Under the pieces are notes generated by a model that saw only the letters and a list, made by a program, of their open reading frames with translations, did no database searches and was not told the origin of the DNA. Below, one piece after another: positions 43,267-54,344 of a DNA stretch of 64,000 bases; the stretch's first letter is position 1, and each line of letters begins with the position of its first letter. Origin of the DNA: Dokdonia pacifica (GTDB lineage Bacteria; Bacteroidota; Bacteroidia; Flavobacteriales; Flavobacteriaceae). The translations under genes and the position numbers were made by a program. The stretch covers positions 62,001-126,000 of the forward strand of contig NZ_FZNY01000003.1 in assembly GCF_900188275.1 (NCBI RefSeq). Direction: 5' to 3'.

Positions 43267-44154
43267 CTATTCTATTGTAATACTGGTTTTGAACTCTTGA
43301 GATACTGCAAAATATCCAAGCACAAATTCTTGAGGTCTTCCTACATTATCAAAAATATTAATATTGTCTACGCCTTCTGCTTTTAAAATATTTCCGCGCA
43401 CGGTGGTGACAGGAACTTGAAAAGGCCCATTATCTGTGAGATCACTTTGTTCTATAAGCAATCCCATATAGTTGTAAAATGTTTCATCTGCTCCTAAAAT
43501 GCTAATATTAGCAACATCTCCAGCTTCTAAATCGGCATCATAGAAATAAGAAAAGTCAAATTGTTGATCTTGGAAAAAACGATCTTCAACGGTGAGGTAT
43601 TCAGAAAAGTCAAAATCGAACACATAAAAATTGTCTTGTTCTGGGATATCGGTAAATGTGACAATCACTTCGGTGTCATCTTCATCAAATAAAGTTCCAT
43701 CTCCCTGAACCACAGATTCTATAGGAGGCGCAGGAACAAAGCGTGTTTCGGCAAGATAGAGTTCATCTTCAAATCTAAATGTGAGGATGAGTCTTCCTTC
43801 TAAGAAGAAGCTATTATTTACAAGGCCGCTTGGGTCTGGACCCGCTTCATCAGATCCAGGAACATATTCATTAGGATTGTCTGGATCTTGCGTAAGGAAA
43901 ACAACTCCCGCAATGGTGGTAATATCTTCGTTTTGAAGTTGCATACTTGTGAGCGGAGTAGGGGTAATTTCATCAAAAAAAGCTCCAGTAGTGGTTACCT
44001 TAATGCGCAATGGAGATGCTTCTTCTTCCAGATTAAGACGTATAAGTGCATCTACAACGAGCTTTGGTTGTTCTGGCGGTAGATCTACATCTACTACATC
44101 TTCACAACTAATGAATAGGATGAACAAAAGCAATATGTAGCTTAGCTGTTTCAC
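43267..44154 (-). CDS. DUF4249 lipoprotein, copy 1 (GTG start)
   Basis: It is a 295-residue DUF4249 lipoprotein with lipobox FISC and the same EDVVDVDL start as the downstream copy. The start codon is GTG at 44152-44154, immediately after the TAA stop of the TonB receptor; no ATG lies before the lipobox, so GTG is accepted. Motifs DELYLAETRFVPAPPIES and DNVGRPQEFVLGYFA align with copy 2, so this is a tandem duplication. It probably forms an outer-membrane complex with the receptor. Confidence 0.86.
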   Translation of the reverse strand: MKQLSYILLLFILFISCEDVVDVDLPPEQPKLVVDALIRLNLEEEASPLRIKVTTTGAFFDEITPTPLTSMQLQNEDITTIAGVVFLTQDPDNPNEYVPGSDEAGPDPSGLVNNSFFLEGRLILTFRFEDELYLAETRFVPAPPIESVVQGDGTLFDEDDTEVIVTFTDIPEQDNFYVFDFDFSEYLTVEDRFFQDQQFDFSYFYDADLEAGDVANISILGADETFYNYMGLLIEQSDLTDNGPFQVPVTTVRGNILKAEGVDNINIFDNVGRPQEFVLGYFAVSQEFKTSITIE

Positions 44155-46530
44155 TTAGAATTTGAAATTATATGTTACTGAAGGAATAGCGCCAAAAATA
44201 GAAGTACGGATGGCTTCATTCATTCTAGTATCTTGATTTTGTCTAAAATTAATAGAAGCTGCATTTCGTCTACTATATACATTATAAACACTAAATACCC
44301 ATTCTGATTGCCATTTTCTACCTTTATTTTTCTTTGGTGTAAAGGTGGCAGATAGATCTATACGATGGAAATCAGGTAAGCGTTGCTCGTTTCTAAAACC
44401 ATAGGTAGGGATCACGATTCCTTGAAATTCAAATTGCCCTACAGGGAAATTGGTAGGTTGTCCTGTTTGGTAAATAAAGTTACCGCCAAAACGCCATCTG
44501 TCATTAAGTTCATAACTTGCATTTACAGATATGTCATGGGTTTTATCATAAGGAGTGTTGTACCATTGCCCTAGGTTAATACCTACTTCATTTTCATTTC
44601 TACCTGGTGTGCGTTGTTCTGATTTTGATAGAGTATAGGCTAACCAACCTGTGAGTTTCCCTTCATTTTTACGAAATAAAAACTCAAGTCCGTAGGCTCT
44701 GGCTTCACCATTTAAAATTACTTGTTCTATTGCATCGTTTGCAATGAGATCTGCTCCGTCTATATAATCTATACGATTATCGATGGCTTTGAAAAAGGCT
44801 TCTGTTTCTATAGTATATGTGCCTTCTTTTAAATTCTTAAAAAAACCAATGGCATATTGATCTGATAATTGGGGATCTACAAATTGACCACTAGGTGTCC
44901 AGACATCTAGCGGTGTAGGCGAACTGGTATTAGATAGTAAATGGATATACTGCGCTAGGTAGGTATAACTCGCTTTTATTGACGTGTCATCATCAAAGGC
45001 ATAGGATAATGCAAATCTTGGTTCTAGTGTATTAAATGTAGCGAGTCTATCACTACGACTAAATGAAGTATCTACATTATTAATTTCTGCTCCTTGATAG
45101 AGTAGGAGAAAAGGATCAAAAACTACAGGGTTGTCATCTACATATACGTTTACTTCATCTTGTCCTAAACGGATAAAATTACTCCAGCGCAATCCGTACT
45201 GTAGGTTTAATTTATCAGTAATCTTATGCTCTACATCTATATAGGCAGCAAATTCATTGGCAAATTGTTTAGTAAGTTGATCTTCTACAATACCGGACTC
45301 TTCGCTATTAGGCTCTATTTTTCCTGGATTAAAGGCATAATAGACATTGTTTATACCATAATTTACTTGAATTTTATCATTGATATAATGTTTTAAATCG
45401 TACTTGAGGTTTACATTGGTAATACCAGAATCCCATGTGAAACCTACAAAGTCAAGATCAAGACCATAAAAGTAGTCGCTATAAATGATAGAAAGGTTAG
45501 AGAATAGCTTGTCTGAAAAAAGATGGGTCCACCTAAAATTTCCAACGGCATTTCCATAATTATTTGAAAAGCTATCGCTAATGCTAAAATCATCTCTTCC
45601 AAAATACCCAGATAAGTAAATACTGTTATTGTCGTTTATCTTATAATTGAGTTTTGTGTTGAGGTCAAAAAAGGAAGCTCTATTGTCTATATCAAAAAGT
45701 GGTAAAAATAAATTGGCATAGGAAGAACGTCCTCCTACAAGGAAAGCGCCTTTTTCTTTTTTAATAGGCCCTTCTAGAAGTAATCTACTGGAAATAAGTC
45801 CTAAACCTCCATTAGCTTTAAATTTTTTGCTATTCCCTTCTTTTTGATAAATATCTAAAACAGAAGATACTCTACCTCCAAATCGAGCAGGAATTCCTCC
45901 TTTGTAAAGTTTTAAATCTTTAATAGCATCGGGATTAAATACAGAGAACAATCCAAATAAATGGGAAGAGTTAAAAATAATAGCTTCATCTAGGAGTATC
46001 AAGTTTTGGTCGGCAGCACCACCACGTACATTAAATCCTGAAGCAGCTTCTCCGGCACTAGTAACCCCTGGTAATAAAAGAATAGACTTTATAACATCTG
46101 CCTCACCAAGTACAACAGGAATTCGTTTAATAGTTTCTGCAGAGAGCGAGTTGACACTCATTTGTGGTTTTCTAATATTTACTCGTTCTACTTTTTCTTC
46201 AATGACTACTTCATCCAGTGATTCTGTAGCGAGTGTAAGCTGGATGTCTTTTCGGATATCCTTATCTAATACAATAGTCTCTGTGATTTCTTTATAGCCT
46301 AGGTAACTTACAATAATTTGATAGGTACCCTTGGGAAGTGTGATTGAATAAAAACCGTATGAGTTTGTAGCTGCACCATTGGAAAGTTCTGGAAATAAGA
46401 CATTCACCCCTATGAGTGTTTCGTTACTTGAATTATCAGATATTGTACCGCTAAGTGTGAATTTTTCTTGACCGAAAGTAGTATTTATAACCAAATAGAA
46501 TAGGAAAGCAAAGAGTAAACTTTTTTTCAT
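44155..46530 (-). CDS. TonB-dependent outer-membrane receptor
   Basis: It is a 791-residue receptor. After the signal peptide comes a carboxypeptidase-regulatory-like domain (residues about 22-100, FTLSGTISDNSSNETLIGVNV). A plug domain follows (LPGVTSAGEAASGFNVRGG, then RFGGRVSSVLDI), and then a 22-strand-type barrel ending in the aromatic FGAIPSVTYNFKF. It is shorter than SusC-type receptors and is followed by DUF4249 lipoproteins rather than a SusD partner. The transported substrate is unknown. It is divergent from a LytS-type sensor kinase, which may control it. Confidence 0.93.
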   Translation of the reverse strand: MKKSLLFAFLFYLVINTTFGQEKFTLSGTISDNSSNETLIGVNVLFPELSNGAATNSYGFYSITLPKGTYQIIVSYLGYKEITETIVLDKDIRKDIQLTLATESLDEVVIEEKVERVNIRKPQMSVNSLSAETIKRIPVVLGEADVIKSILLLPGVTSAGEAASGFNVRGGAADQNLILLDEAIIFNSSHLFGLFSVFNPDAIKDLKLYKGGIPARFGGRVSSVLDIYQKEGNSKKFKANGGLGLISSRLLLEGPIKKEKGAFLVGGRSSYANLFLPLFDIDNRASFFDLNTKLNYKINDNNSIYLSGYFGRDDFSISDSFSNNYGNAVGNFRWTHLFSDKLFSNLSIIYSDYFYGLDLDFVGFTWDSGITNVNLKYDLKHYINDKIQVNYGINNVYYAFNPGKIEPNSEESGIVEDQLTKQFANEFAAYIDVEHKITDKLNLQYGLRWSNFIRLGQDEVNVYVDDNPVVFDPFLLLYQGAEINNVDTSFSRSDRLATFNTLEPRFALSYAFDDDTSIKASYTYLAQYIHLLSNTSSPTPLDVWTPSGQFVDPQLSDQYAIGFFKNLKEGTYTIETEAFFKAIDNRIDYIDGADLIANDAIEQVILNGEARAYGLEFLFRKNEGKLTGWLAYTLSKSEQRTPGRNENEVGINLGQWYNTPYDKTHDISVNASYELNDRWRFGGNFIYQTGQPTNFPVGQFEFQGIVIPTYGFRNEQRLPDFHRIDLSATFTPKKNKGRKWQSEWVFSVYNVYSRRNAASINFRQNQDTRMNEAIRTSIFGAIPSVTYNFKF

Positions 46531-46681
46531 AAAAAAGGATTTGTAGTAAATCTAACATCAATTTTTGAGACGGTATGTTAAAAAAACGAAAAGATTATTT
46601 GAGGTGATTATTTTTTAATTTTTCATAATATTTACGGTAAAAGCATCATTTTTTGATAAAAATTATAATTGTGAGATATAC

Positions 46682-46695
46682 GCTTTCGCGAAAGC
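46682..46695. repeat. GCTTTCGCGAAAGC palindrome (divergent promoter region)
   Basis: A perfect core lies between the TonB receptor and the sensor kinase genes, 7 bp before the first direct repeat of the putative LytTR site. Confidence 0.9.
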
Positions 46696-46702
46696 TATCA
46701 AA

Positions 46703-46731
46703 TTCTCATTCGAATCCATCAAATTCTCATT
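46703..46731. promoter_or_regulatory. 21-bp-spaced TTCTCATT direct repeat (putative LytTR site)
   Basis: TTCTCATT at 46703-46710 and 46724-46731, within longer identical ATCAAATTCTCATT blocks, have starts exactly 21 bp apart. LytTR regulators such as AgrA bind direct repeats with this two-turn spacing. It lies 55 bp upstream of the sensor kinase start and between that operon and the TonB receptor. A related site occurs at 49517-49545. Confidence 0.62.
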
Positions 46732-46785
46732 GATACCCTATTAATAGAATACTAAATAGTACATTCGTTACGCAAGCCATCGCAC

Positions 46786-48747
46786 ATGAAATTAAAACTA
46801 CTTCTATACATTCTATTTTTTGTACCTGTAATTGTGTTTAGCCAAACCACAGTACTAGATAGTCTAAAAGGACAATTAGAAAAAGCAGTAACTACCTCTG
46901 AAAAAGTAAGGTTATATAACGATATTTCCAATGAACTTAAATATAGTGACCCTAATCAAATGCTTGATTTTGGGAACAAAGCACTAGAACTTTCTCAGCG
47001 TACTTCTAATGCGTTAGGAGAAGGAAATGCATATCTAAATATTGGAACTGCTTATATCATTTTAGGGAATTATGAAAAAGCATTGGACCATTTTGTATGG
47101 GCAAAAACTATTTTTGAAGGTATCGAGCCTGCGGAAGCTACTAATGAAGTAGTGGGTCAAGGCATTGCTAGGACTTACGGAAGTATGGGCATTGTATTTT
47201 CAGAACAAAGTAATTATGCAAAAGCATTAGAGTATTATTTGAAATCTGCTACAATTTATGAAGAGCTACAAGATGAGAATCAAAGCTCAAAAATCTATAA
47301 TAATATTGGAGTAGCTTATAAGTCACAATCTCTAGATGAAAAAGCATTGACTTATTTTTTAAAATCTTTAGAGATTCAGGAGAAGTTAAAGAATCCTAAT
47401 ATTGGTATTACACAAACAAATATTGCAAACATCTATTTTAAGCAACAACAGTTAGATCAGGCTTTTGCTTATTATACAGATGCAAAAAAGAGTATTGATA
47501 CCTCTCCAAATCCTAGAGCATTAGGAGAGTGGTATAATAATATCGGCGCATATTATAATTCTAGAAATTATAAGGACTTAGCATTAGAAAATTGGGAAAA
47601 AGCAATTGTTGCTTTTGAAAGTATTAATGATAAGTTTGGACTAGCAGATACCTATCTTTATTTAGGACAGTTTTATTTACAAGATCTTAAAGAAACAAAA
47701 GCCTTACGAATGGCAAATAATGCATTGCGTCTTTCTAAAGAAATCAATGTTTTAGAACAGCAGTTAAATGCAGAAAAACTCTTGAGTGATATCTATGAAA
47801 AAAGTGGTAAAACCACATTGGCATTAAATCACTATAAATTTTATACAGCTATTAAAGATAGTTTGTTAAGAGAAAATGATATTCGAAAATCTGTAGAGGC
47901 TTCTATGAATTATGAGTTTGAAAAGAAAGAACTCATACAAAAAGAAGAAAATAAAAAGAGAGAATTGCTTTTAAAGGAAGAGGCAAAAAGCTCACGCATG
48001 AAATTGATTTTTGGAGCATTGATAGGTCTTTTATTAGTAGGAATAGGATTCTTGATTTACAATAGAAATCATCTTAAAAAAACATTGACCCTCCAAAAAG
48101 AACTTGCTGAATACGAGCAAAAAGCACTGCATTTGCAAATGAATCCTCATTTTGTTTTTAATTGTTTGGGATCTATTTCAAGCTTTATAGTTCAGAATGG
48201 AACAGACTCGGCTATCAAATACTTATCTAAGTTTTCTAAACTCATGCGATTAACGCTAGAGTATTCTAAAGAATCTCTGATTCCTATTGATAAGGAAATA
48301 GAAAGTTTAGAAAATTATTTACAACTAGAACAACTTCGTTTTAATGATAAGTTTAGTTTTTCGATATCTAAGAGTAATGATATAGAAGATGACGTTGCAT
48401 TGCCACCTTTATTGATACAGCCATTTATAGAAAATGCCATCATACATGGAGTTATTCCTAAAAAAGAGAAAGGTGCTATTACAATAGATTTTTCTTTAAA
48501 AGATGAATCTTTGATTTGTATTATATTAGATGATGGGATAGGTATTAATACCTCAAAACTTAATAAAGAAAACTCAGTATTGGCCCATAAATCTATGGCG
48601 TTAGATATTATTAGAAAGCGGTTAGAAATGATTACAGCATCTACGTCAAAAAAAGCAACCATTGAGATAGAAGAACTAGGAGATGACACGAAGTCTAAAG
48701 GGACTAGAGTAACATTACAACTTCCATTGCGATATGTAAACGAGTAA
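46786..48747 (+). CDS. TPR-containing LytS/YehU-type histidine kinase
   Basis: It is a 653-residue sensor. A signal peptide and a periplasmic TPR array (residues about 25-370, with typical ALEYYLKSATIYEEL and EKALTYFLKSLEI units) are followed by a transmembrane helix near residue 410. The His_kinase domain (PF06580) has the phospho-acceptor in LQMNPHFVFNCLGSI. A HATPase region with ENAIIHGVIPKKEKG and DDGIGINTSKL follows. It forms an operon with the LytTR regulator, with 3 nt between them. Signal unknown. Confidence 0.92.
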   Translation: MKLKLLLYILFFVPVIVFSQTTVLDSLKGQLEKAVTTSEKVRLYNDISNELKYSDPNQMLDFGNKALELSQRTSNALGEGNAYLNIGTAYIILGNYEKALDHFVWAKTIFEGIEPAEATNEVVGQGIARTYGSMGIVFSEQSNYAKALEYYLKSATIYEELQDENQSSKIYNNIGVAYKSQSLDEKALTYFLKSLEIQEKLKNPNIGITQTNIANIYFKQQQLDQAFAYYTDAKKSIDTSPNPRALGEWYNNIGAYYNSRNYKDLALENWEKAIVAFESINDKFGLADTYLYLGQFYLQDLKETKALRMANNALRLSKEINVLEQQLNAEKLLSDIYEKSGKTTLALNHYKFYTAIKDSLLRENDIRKSVEASMNYEFEKKELIQKEENKKRELLLKEEAKSSRMKLIFGALIGLLLVGIGFLIYNRNHLKKTLTLQKELAEYEQKALHLQMNPHFVFNCLGSISSFIVQNGTDSAIKYLSKFSKLMRLTLEYSKESLIPIDKEIESLENYLQLEQLRFNDKFSFSISKSNDIEDDVALPPLLIQPFIENAIIHGVIPKKEKGAITIDFSLKDESLICIILDDGIGINTSKLNKENSVLAHKSMALDIIRKRLEMITASTSKKATIEIEELGDDTKSKGTRVTLQLPLRYVNE

Positions 48748-48750
48748 TAT

Positions 48751-49512
48751 ATGATAAAAGCTATTTTAATAGACGATGATAAAAACCTTCGGGAAGGGAT
48801 GAAAGGATTGCTGGCCCGATTTGCTCCTACTATTAAAATTATAGGAGAAGCAGATAGTGTTGCTACAGGTATTGAGGTAATGGATACGTTAGAACCTCAA
48901 GTTGTCTTCTTGGATATTCAACTTAATGACGGGACTGGTTTTGATATTTTAGAAAAATTAGCAGAACGTAATAAAACAATTACATCTAATGTAGTTTTTA
49001 TTACAGCACATGAGCAATATGCGATCAAAGCATTTCGATTTAGTGCCTTAGATTTTTTATTAAAACCGGTAGACCCTGAAGAATTACAAATCGTTATTGA
49101 AAAAATAGAAGCAGTCTTAGAAAGGAAAAATGATTATTCGCACATCGATTTATTACTTGAAAATATTAGAAAGAATGTAGATAACTTTAAGCGTATCGCG
49201 CTCTCTACTTCAGATGGTATTCATCTATTTGATATCAGTGATATTATACGATGTGAAAGTGCCGATAATTATACAAAGTTTTACATAAGAAATAATAAGC
49301 CTATTTTGATATCTAAGACATTAAAAGAGTATGAAGAGCTTCTTAAAGAACATAATTTTGAACGTATTCATCAGTCGCATCTTATCAATTTAAGTTATTT
49401 AAAATCCTATATAAAAAAAGATGGAGGTTATGTGGTGATGACTGATGAAAGTCGTTTGCCCATTTCTCAAAGAAAAAGAGAAAGATTACAAGAAGTTTTA
49501 AAATCTATGTAA
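48751..49512 (+). CDS. LytTR-family response regulator
   Basis: It is a 253-residue regulator with a receiver domain (acidic pocket IDDDKN, phospho-Asp in VVFLDIQLNDGTG, Lys in LLKPVDPEELQ) and a LytTR DNA-binding domain (residues about 145-253, including IIRCESADNYTKFYI and FERIHQSHLINLSYL). It is the partner of the upstream LytS-type kinase. Direct repeats upstream of the operon and of the next gene have the spacing expected for LytTR binding. Confidence 0.95.
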   Translation: MIKAILIDDDKNLREGMKGLLARFAPTIKIIGEADSVATGIEVMDTLEPQVVFLDIQLNDGTGFDILEKLAERNKTITSNVVFITAHEQYAIKAFRFSALDFLLKPVDPEELQIVIEKIEAVLERKNDYSHIDLLLENIRKNVDNFKRIALSTSDGIHLFDISDIIRCESADNYTKFYIRNNKPILISKTLKEYEELLKEHNFERIHQSHLINLSYLKSYIKKDGGYVVMTDESRLPISQRKRERLQEVLKSM

Positions 49513-49516
49513 CGAA

Positions 49517-49545
49517 TTCTAATTCGAATCCATCACTTACTCATT
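49517..49545 (+). promoter_or_regulatory. Second 21-bp-spaced direct repeat (putative LytTR site)
   Basis: TTCTAATT (49517-49524) and TACTCATT (49538-49545) are 21 bp apart and embedded in ATTCGAATCCATCA...CTCATTGA, which closely matches the block upstream of the kinase. It lies 54 bp before the T9SS cargo gene start, the same distance as at the kinase gene. Confidence 0.6.
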
Positions 49546-49598
49546 GACCCCTTAAAAAATGATAAATCAATAGTAAGTTTATTTAAAATTACAATACG

Positions 49599-51653
49599 AT
49601 GAAAAAAATTACACTCTTATTACTGTTTATCACTAGCATAGCAAGCTCCCAAATAGTAAATATTCCTGATGCTAATTTTAAAAATAGATTAATTACTATA
49701 GGTGTTGATACAAATACCGATGGTGAAATTCAAGTTTCGGAAGCGATAGCAGTAACTGGTGTGCTTGATTTAGCTGGAAATAGCATTACAGATTTGACAG
49801 GAATAGAAGCATTTGTTAATATCACAATTCTGAATTGTAATCAAAATATGTTAACGTCACTCGATGTGTCTTCAAATACAGCATTACAGGAGTTACGATG
49901 TGCTCAAAACCAAATCACAACCTTAAACATATCTAATAATCTAAATTTAGAAGTATTATGGACATGGGTGAATCCTTTAGACGATTTAGATTTGTCGAAT
50001 TGTCCTGCGCTACAAGAACTGGTGTTATCAGATACAAATCTTTTAACATTAGATTGTAGTAATAATATAAACTTAACAGCGATGTTTATAGCAGGAAATC
50101 AATTTTTAGAAACCGTTTTTATAAAGAATGGGAGTGATGAAAGTAGCGGAAATATAGATAGTGGAAGTTGGCAAGAAAATTGGGATTTTGGAAATAACCC
50201 AAACTTAGTTTATGTATGTGCAGATGCAGATCAGGTTGTAGAGATTCAGGGATTCGCAGGAACGAATTATGTCGTAAACTCCTATTGTAGTTTTCAACCA
50301 GGTGGAGATTTTAATACAATCACAGGGGTTGCACAATTTGACCTTGATGATGATGGGTGTGATGCGGGAGATTCTGTTATTCCATTTATGAGTTTTAATG
50401 TAGGCTTAGATCCAGATCCTGCAGACTCTTCTATATATACAGGGTCAATGGGTGATTATAGTTTATATGTAGGAGAAGTGGGTACCTATTCAATATTAGC
50501 AAATTTAGAAAATCCATCATACTTTACTGTAAGTCCCTCATCTGCAAATGTGGTAATTCCTGTCATAGACAATAGTACTACCATTCAAGATTTTTGTGTC
50601 ACTGCAAATGGAGTTGTTGCAGATGCAGAGGTTGTGATTGCTCCTATTTTTCCAGCAAGACCTGGATTTGATGCAACGTATCAACTGGTATATAAAAATA
50701 AAGGAAATCAAATGCTATCAGGAACTGTAGATTTTGAATATGATGATACCGTGTTAGATTTTATTTCTGCGACTACAACACCAGACGGACAAAGCACAGG
50801 ATTATTATCTTTTGACTTTACAGATTTGCAGCCCTTTGAAAGTAGATTTGTGGATATTACATTAAATGTAAATAGTCCTACAGAAACACCTCCTGTAAAT
50901 ATTGATGATATATTAGAGTTTACTAGTGTGATTACAATAGATCAAACGGAAGAAACACCAGAAGATAATGCATTTGATTATAGGGAGGTTGTGGTAGGTG
51001 CTTTTGATCCCAATGATATTACTTGCTTACAAGGAGATGTGGCACCATCTACTCATATCGGAGATTACCTACATTATGTTATAAATTTTGAGAATACAGG
51101 GAATGCACCAGCACAGAATGTAGTGGTTACTGCTCAAATTGATCCTACAGATTTTGATGTAAATACATTACAAGTTTTAAATGCTTCTCATGGGATGTCT
51201 CTTAGTGTTACTAATGATCTGGTTGAGTTTGTATTTGAGAATATTAATCTCTCTTCTGGAGGACATGGTAATATCTTATTAAAGATCAAAACAAATGCAA
51301 ATTTATTGACGACAGATTTTGTAGCAGCAGAAGCAGATATTTACTTTGATTTTAATTTTCCAATTACTACCAATACCGCCAATACAACTTTTGAAACATT
51401 ATCTGTAGATGAGTTTTCAGTAGAACAACAAATAATAGTATATCCAAATCCAAGTGATACGGTTGTAACAGTAGATGCTAATTCAACTATAGAATCTATA
51501 ACCGTATATGATATGCAGGGAAGGGTTGTATTATCTAAAGAAGCAAATCATCAAACCGCTTCTATAGATATCTCTCCATACGCAAAAGGGATGTACTTTA
51601 TAACCGTAGAGACTACTGTCGGAGAAGTAACAAAAAGAATACTTAAGAAGTAA
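49599..51653 (+). CDS. Secreted LRR-like/DUF11-type protein with T9SS sorting domain
   Basis: It is a 684-residue protein with a signal peptide (ends ASSQ). Residues about 45-190 have short leucine-rich-repeat-like units (LTSLDVSSNTALQELRC, LTTLNISNNLNLEVL). The middle has Ig-like/DUF11-type beta domains (YLHYVINFENTGNAPAQNVVVT). The C-terminal 75 residues form a type A T9SS domain (VYPNPSDTV ... GMYFITVETT). It lies directly after the LytTR operon with a matching upstream repeat, so it may be a target of that system. Likely an adhesin or surface-associated protein. Confidence 0.87.
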   Translation: MKKITLLLLFITSIASSQIVNIPDANFKNRLITIGVDTNTDGEIQVSEAIAVTGVLDLAGNSITDLTGIEAFVNITILNCNQNMLTSLDVSSNTALQELRCAQNQITTLNISNNLNLEVLWTWVNPLDDLDLSNCPALQELVLSDTNLLTLDCSNNINLTAMFIAGNQFLETVFIKNGSDESSGNIDSGSWQENWDFGNNPNLVYVCADADQVVEIQGFAGTNYVVNSYCSFQPGGDFNTITGVAQFDLDDDGCDAGDSVIPFMSFNVGLDPDPADSSIYTGSMGDYSLYVGEVGTYSILANLENPSYFTVSPSSANVVIPVIDNSTTIQDFCVTANGVVADAEVVIAPIFPARPGFDATYQLVYKNKGNQMLSGTVDFEYDDTVLDFISATTTPDGQSTGLLSFDFTDLQPFESRFVDITLNVNSPTETPPVNIDDILEFTSVITIDQTEETPEDNAFDYREVVVGAFDPNDITCLQGDVAPSTHIGDYLHYVINFENTGNAPAQNVVVTAQIDPTDFDVNTLQVLNASHGMSLSVTNDLVEFVFENINLSSGGHGNILLKIKTNANLLTTDFVAAEADIYFDFNFPITTNTANTTFETLSVDEFSVEQQIIVYPNPSDTVVTVDANSTIESITVYDMQGRVVLSKEANHQTASIDISPYAKGMYFITVETTVGEVTKRILKK

Positions 51654-51682
51654 AGATTTTTTAGTAGGTTAGGTTTACATGT

Positions 51683-51717
51683 AAAAAACGAGTGCTGTTA
51701 TGGCACTCGTTTTTTTT
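51683..51717. terminator. Intrinsic terminator
   Basis: AAAAAACGAGTGC (51683-51695) pairs exactly with 51703-51715, 7-nt loop, T8 tail on the plus strand and T6 on the minus strand. Confidence 0.88.
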
Positions 51718-51739
51718 ATGAAGTATGATTGTTGCTTTA

Positions 51740-51759
51740 TACGCTTTCGCGAAAGCGTA
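51740..51759. repeat. GCTTTCGCGAAAGC palindrome extended to 20 bp
   Basis: TACGCTTTCG plus inverse, ending one base before the icd stop codon. It lies between convergent genes. Confidence 0.92.

Positions 51760-54344
<2,585 letters not shown>

Noticed and set aside
44383-44574. Several 60-70 codon frames antisense to the TonB receptor and DUF4249 genes
   Set aside because: They are short, unrelated to known families, and opposite strong genes.
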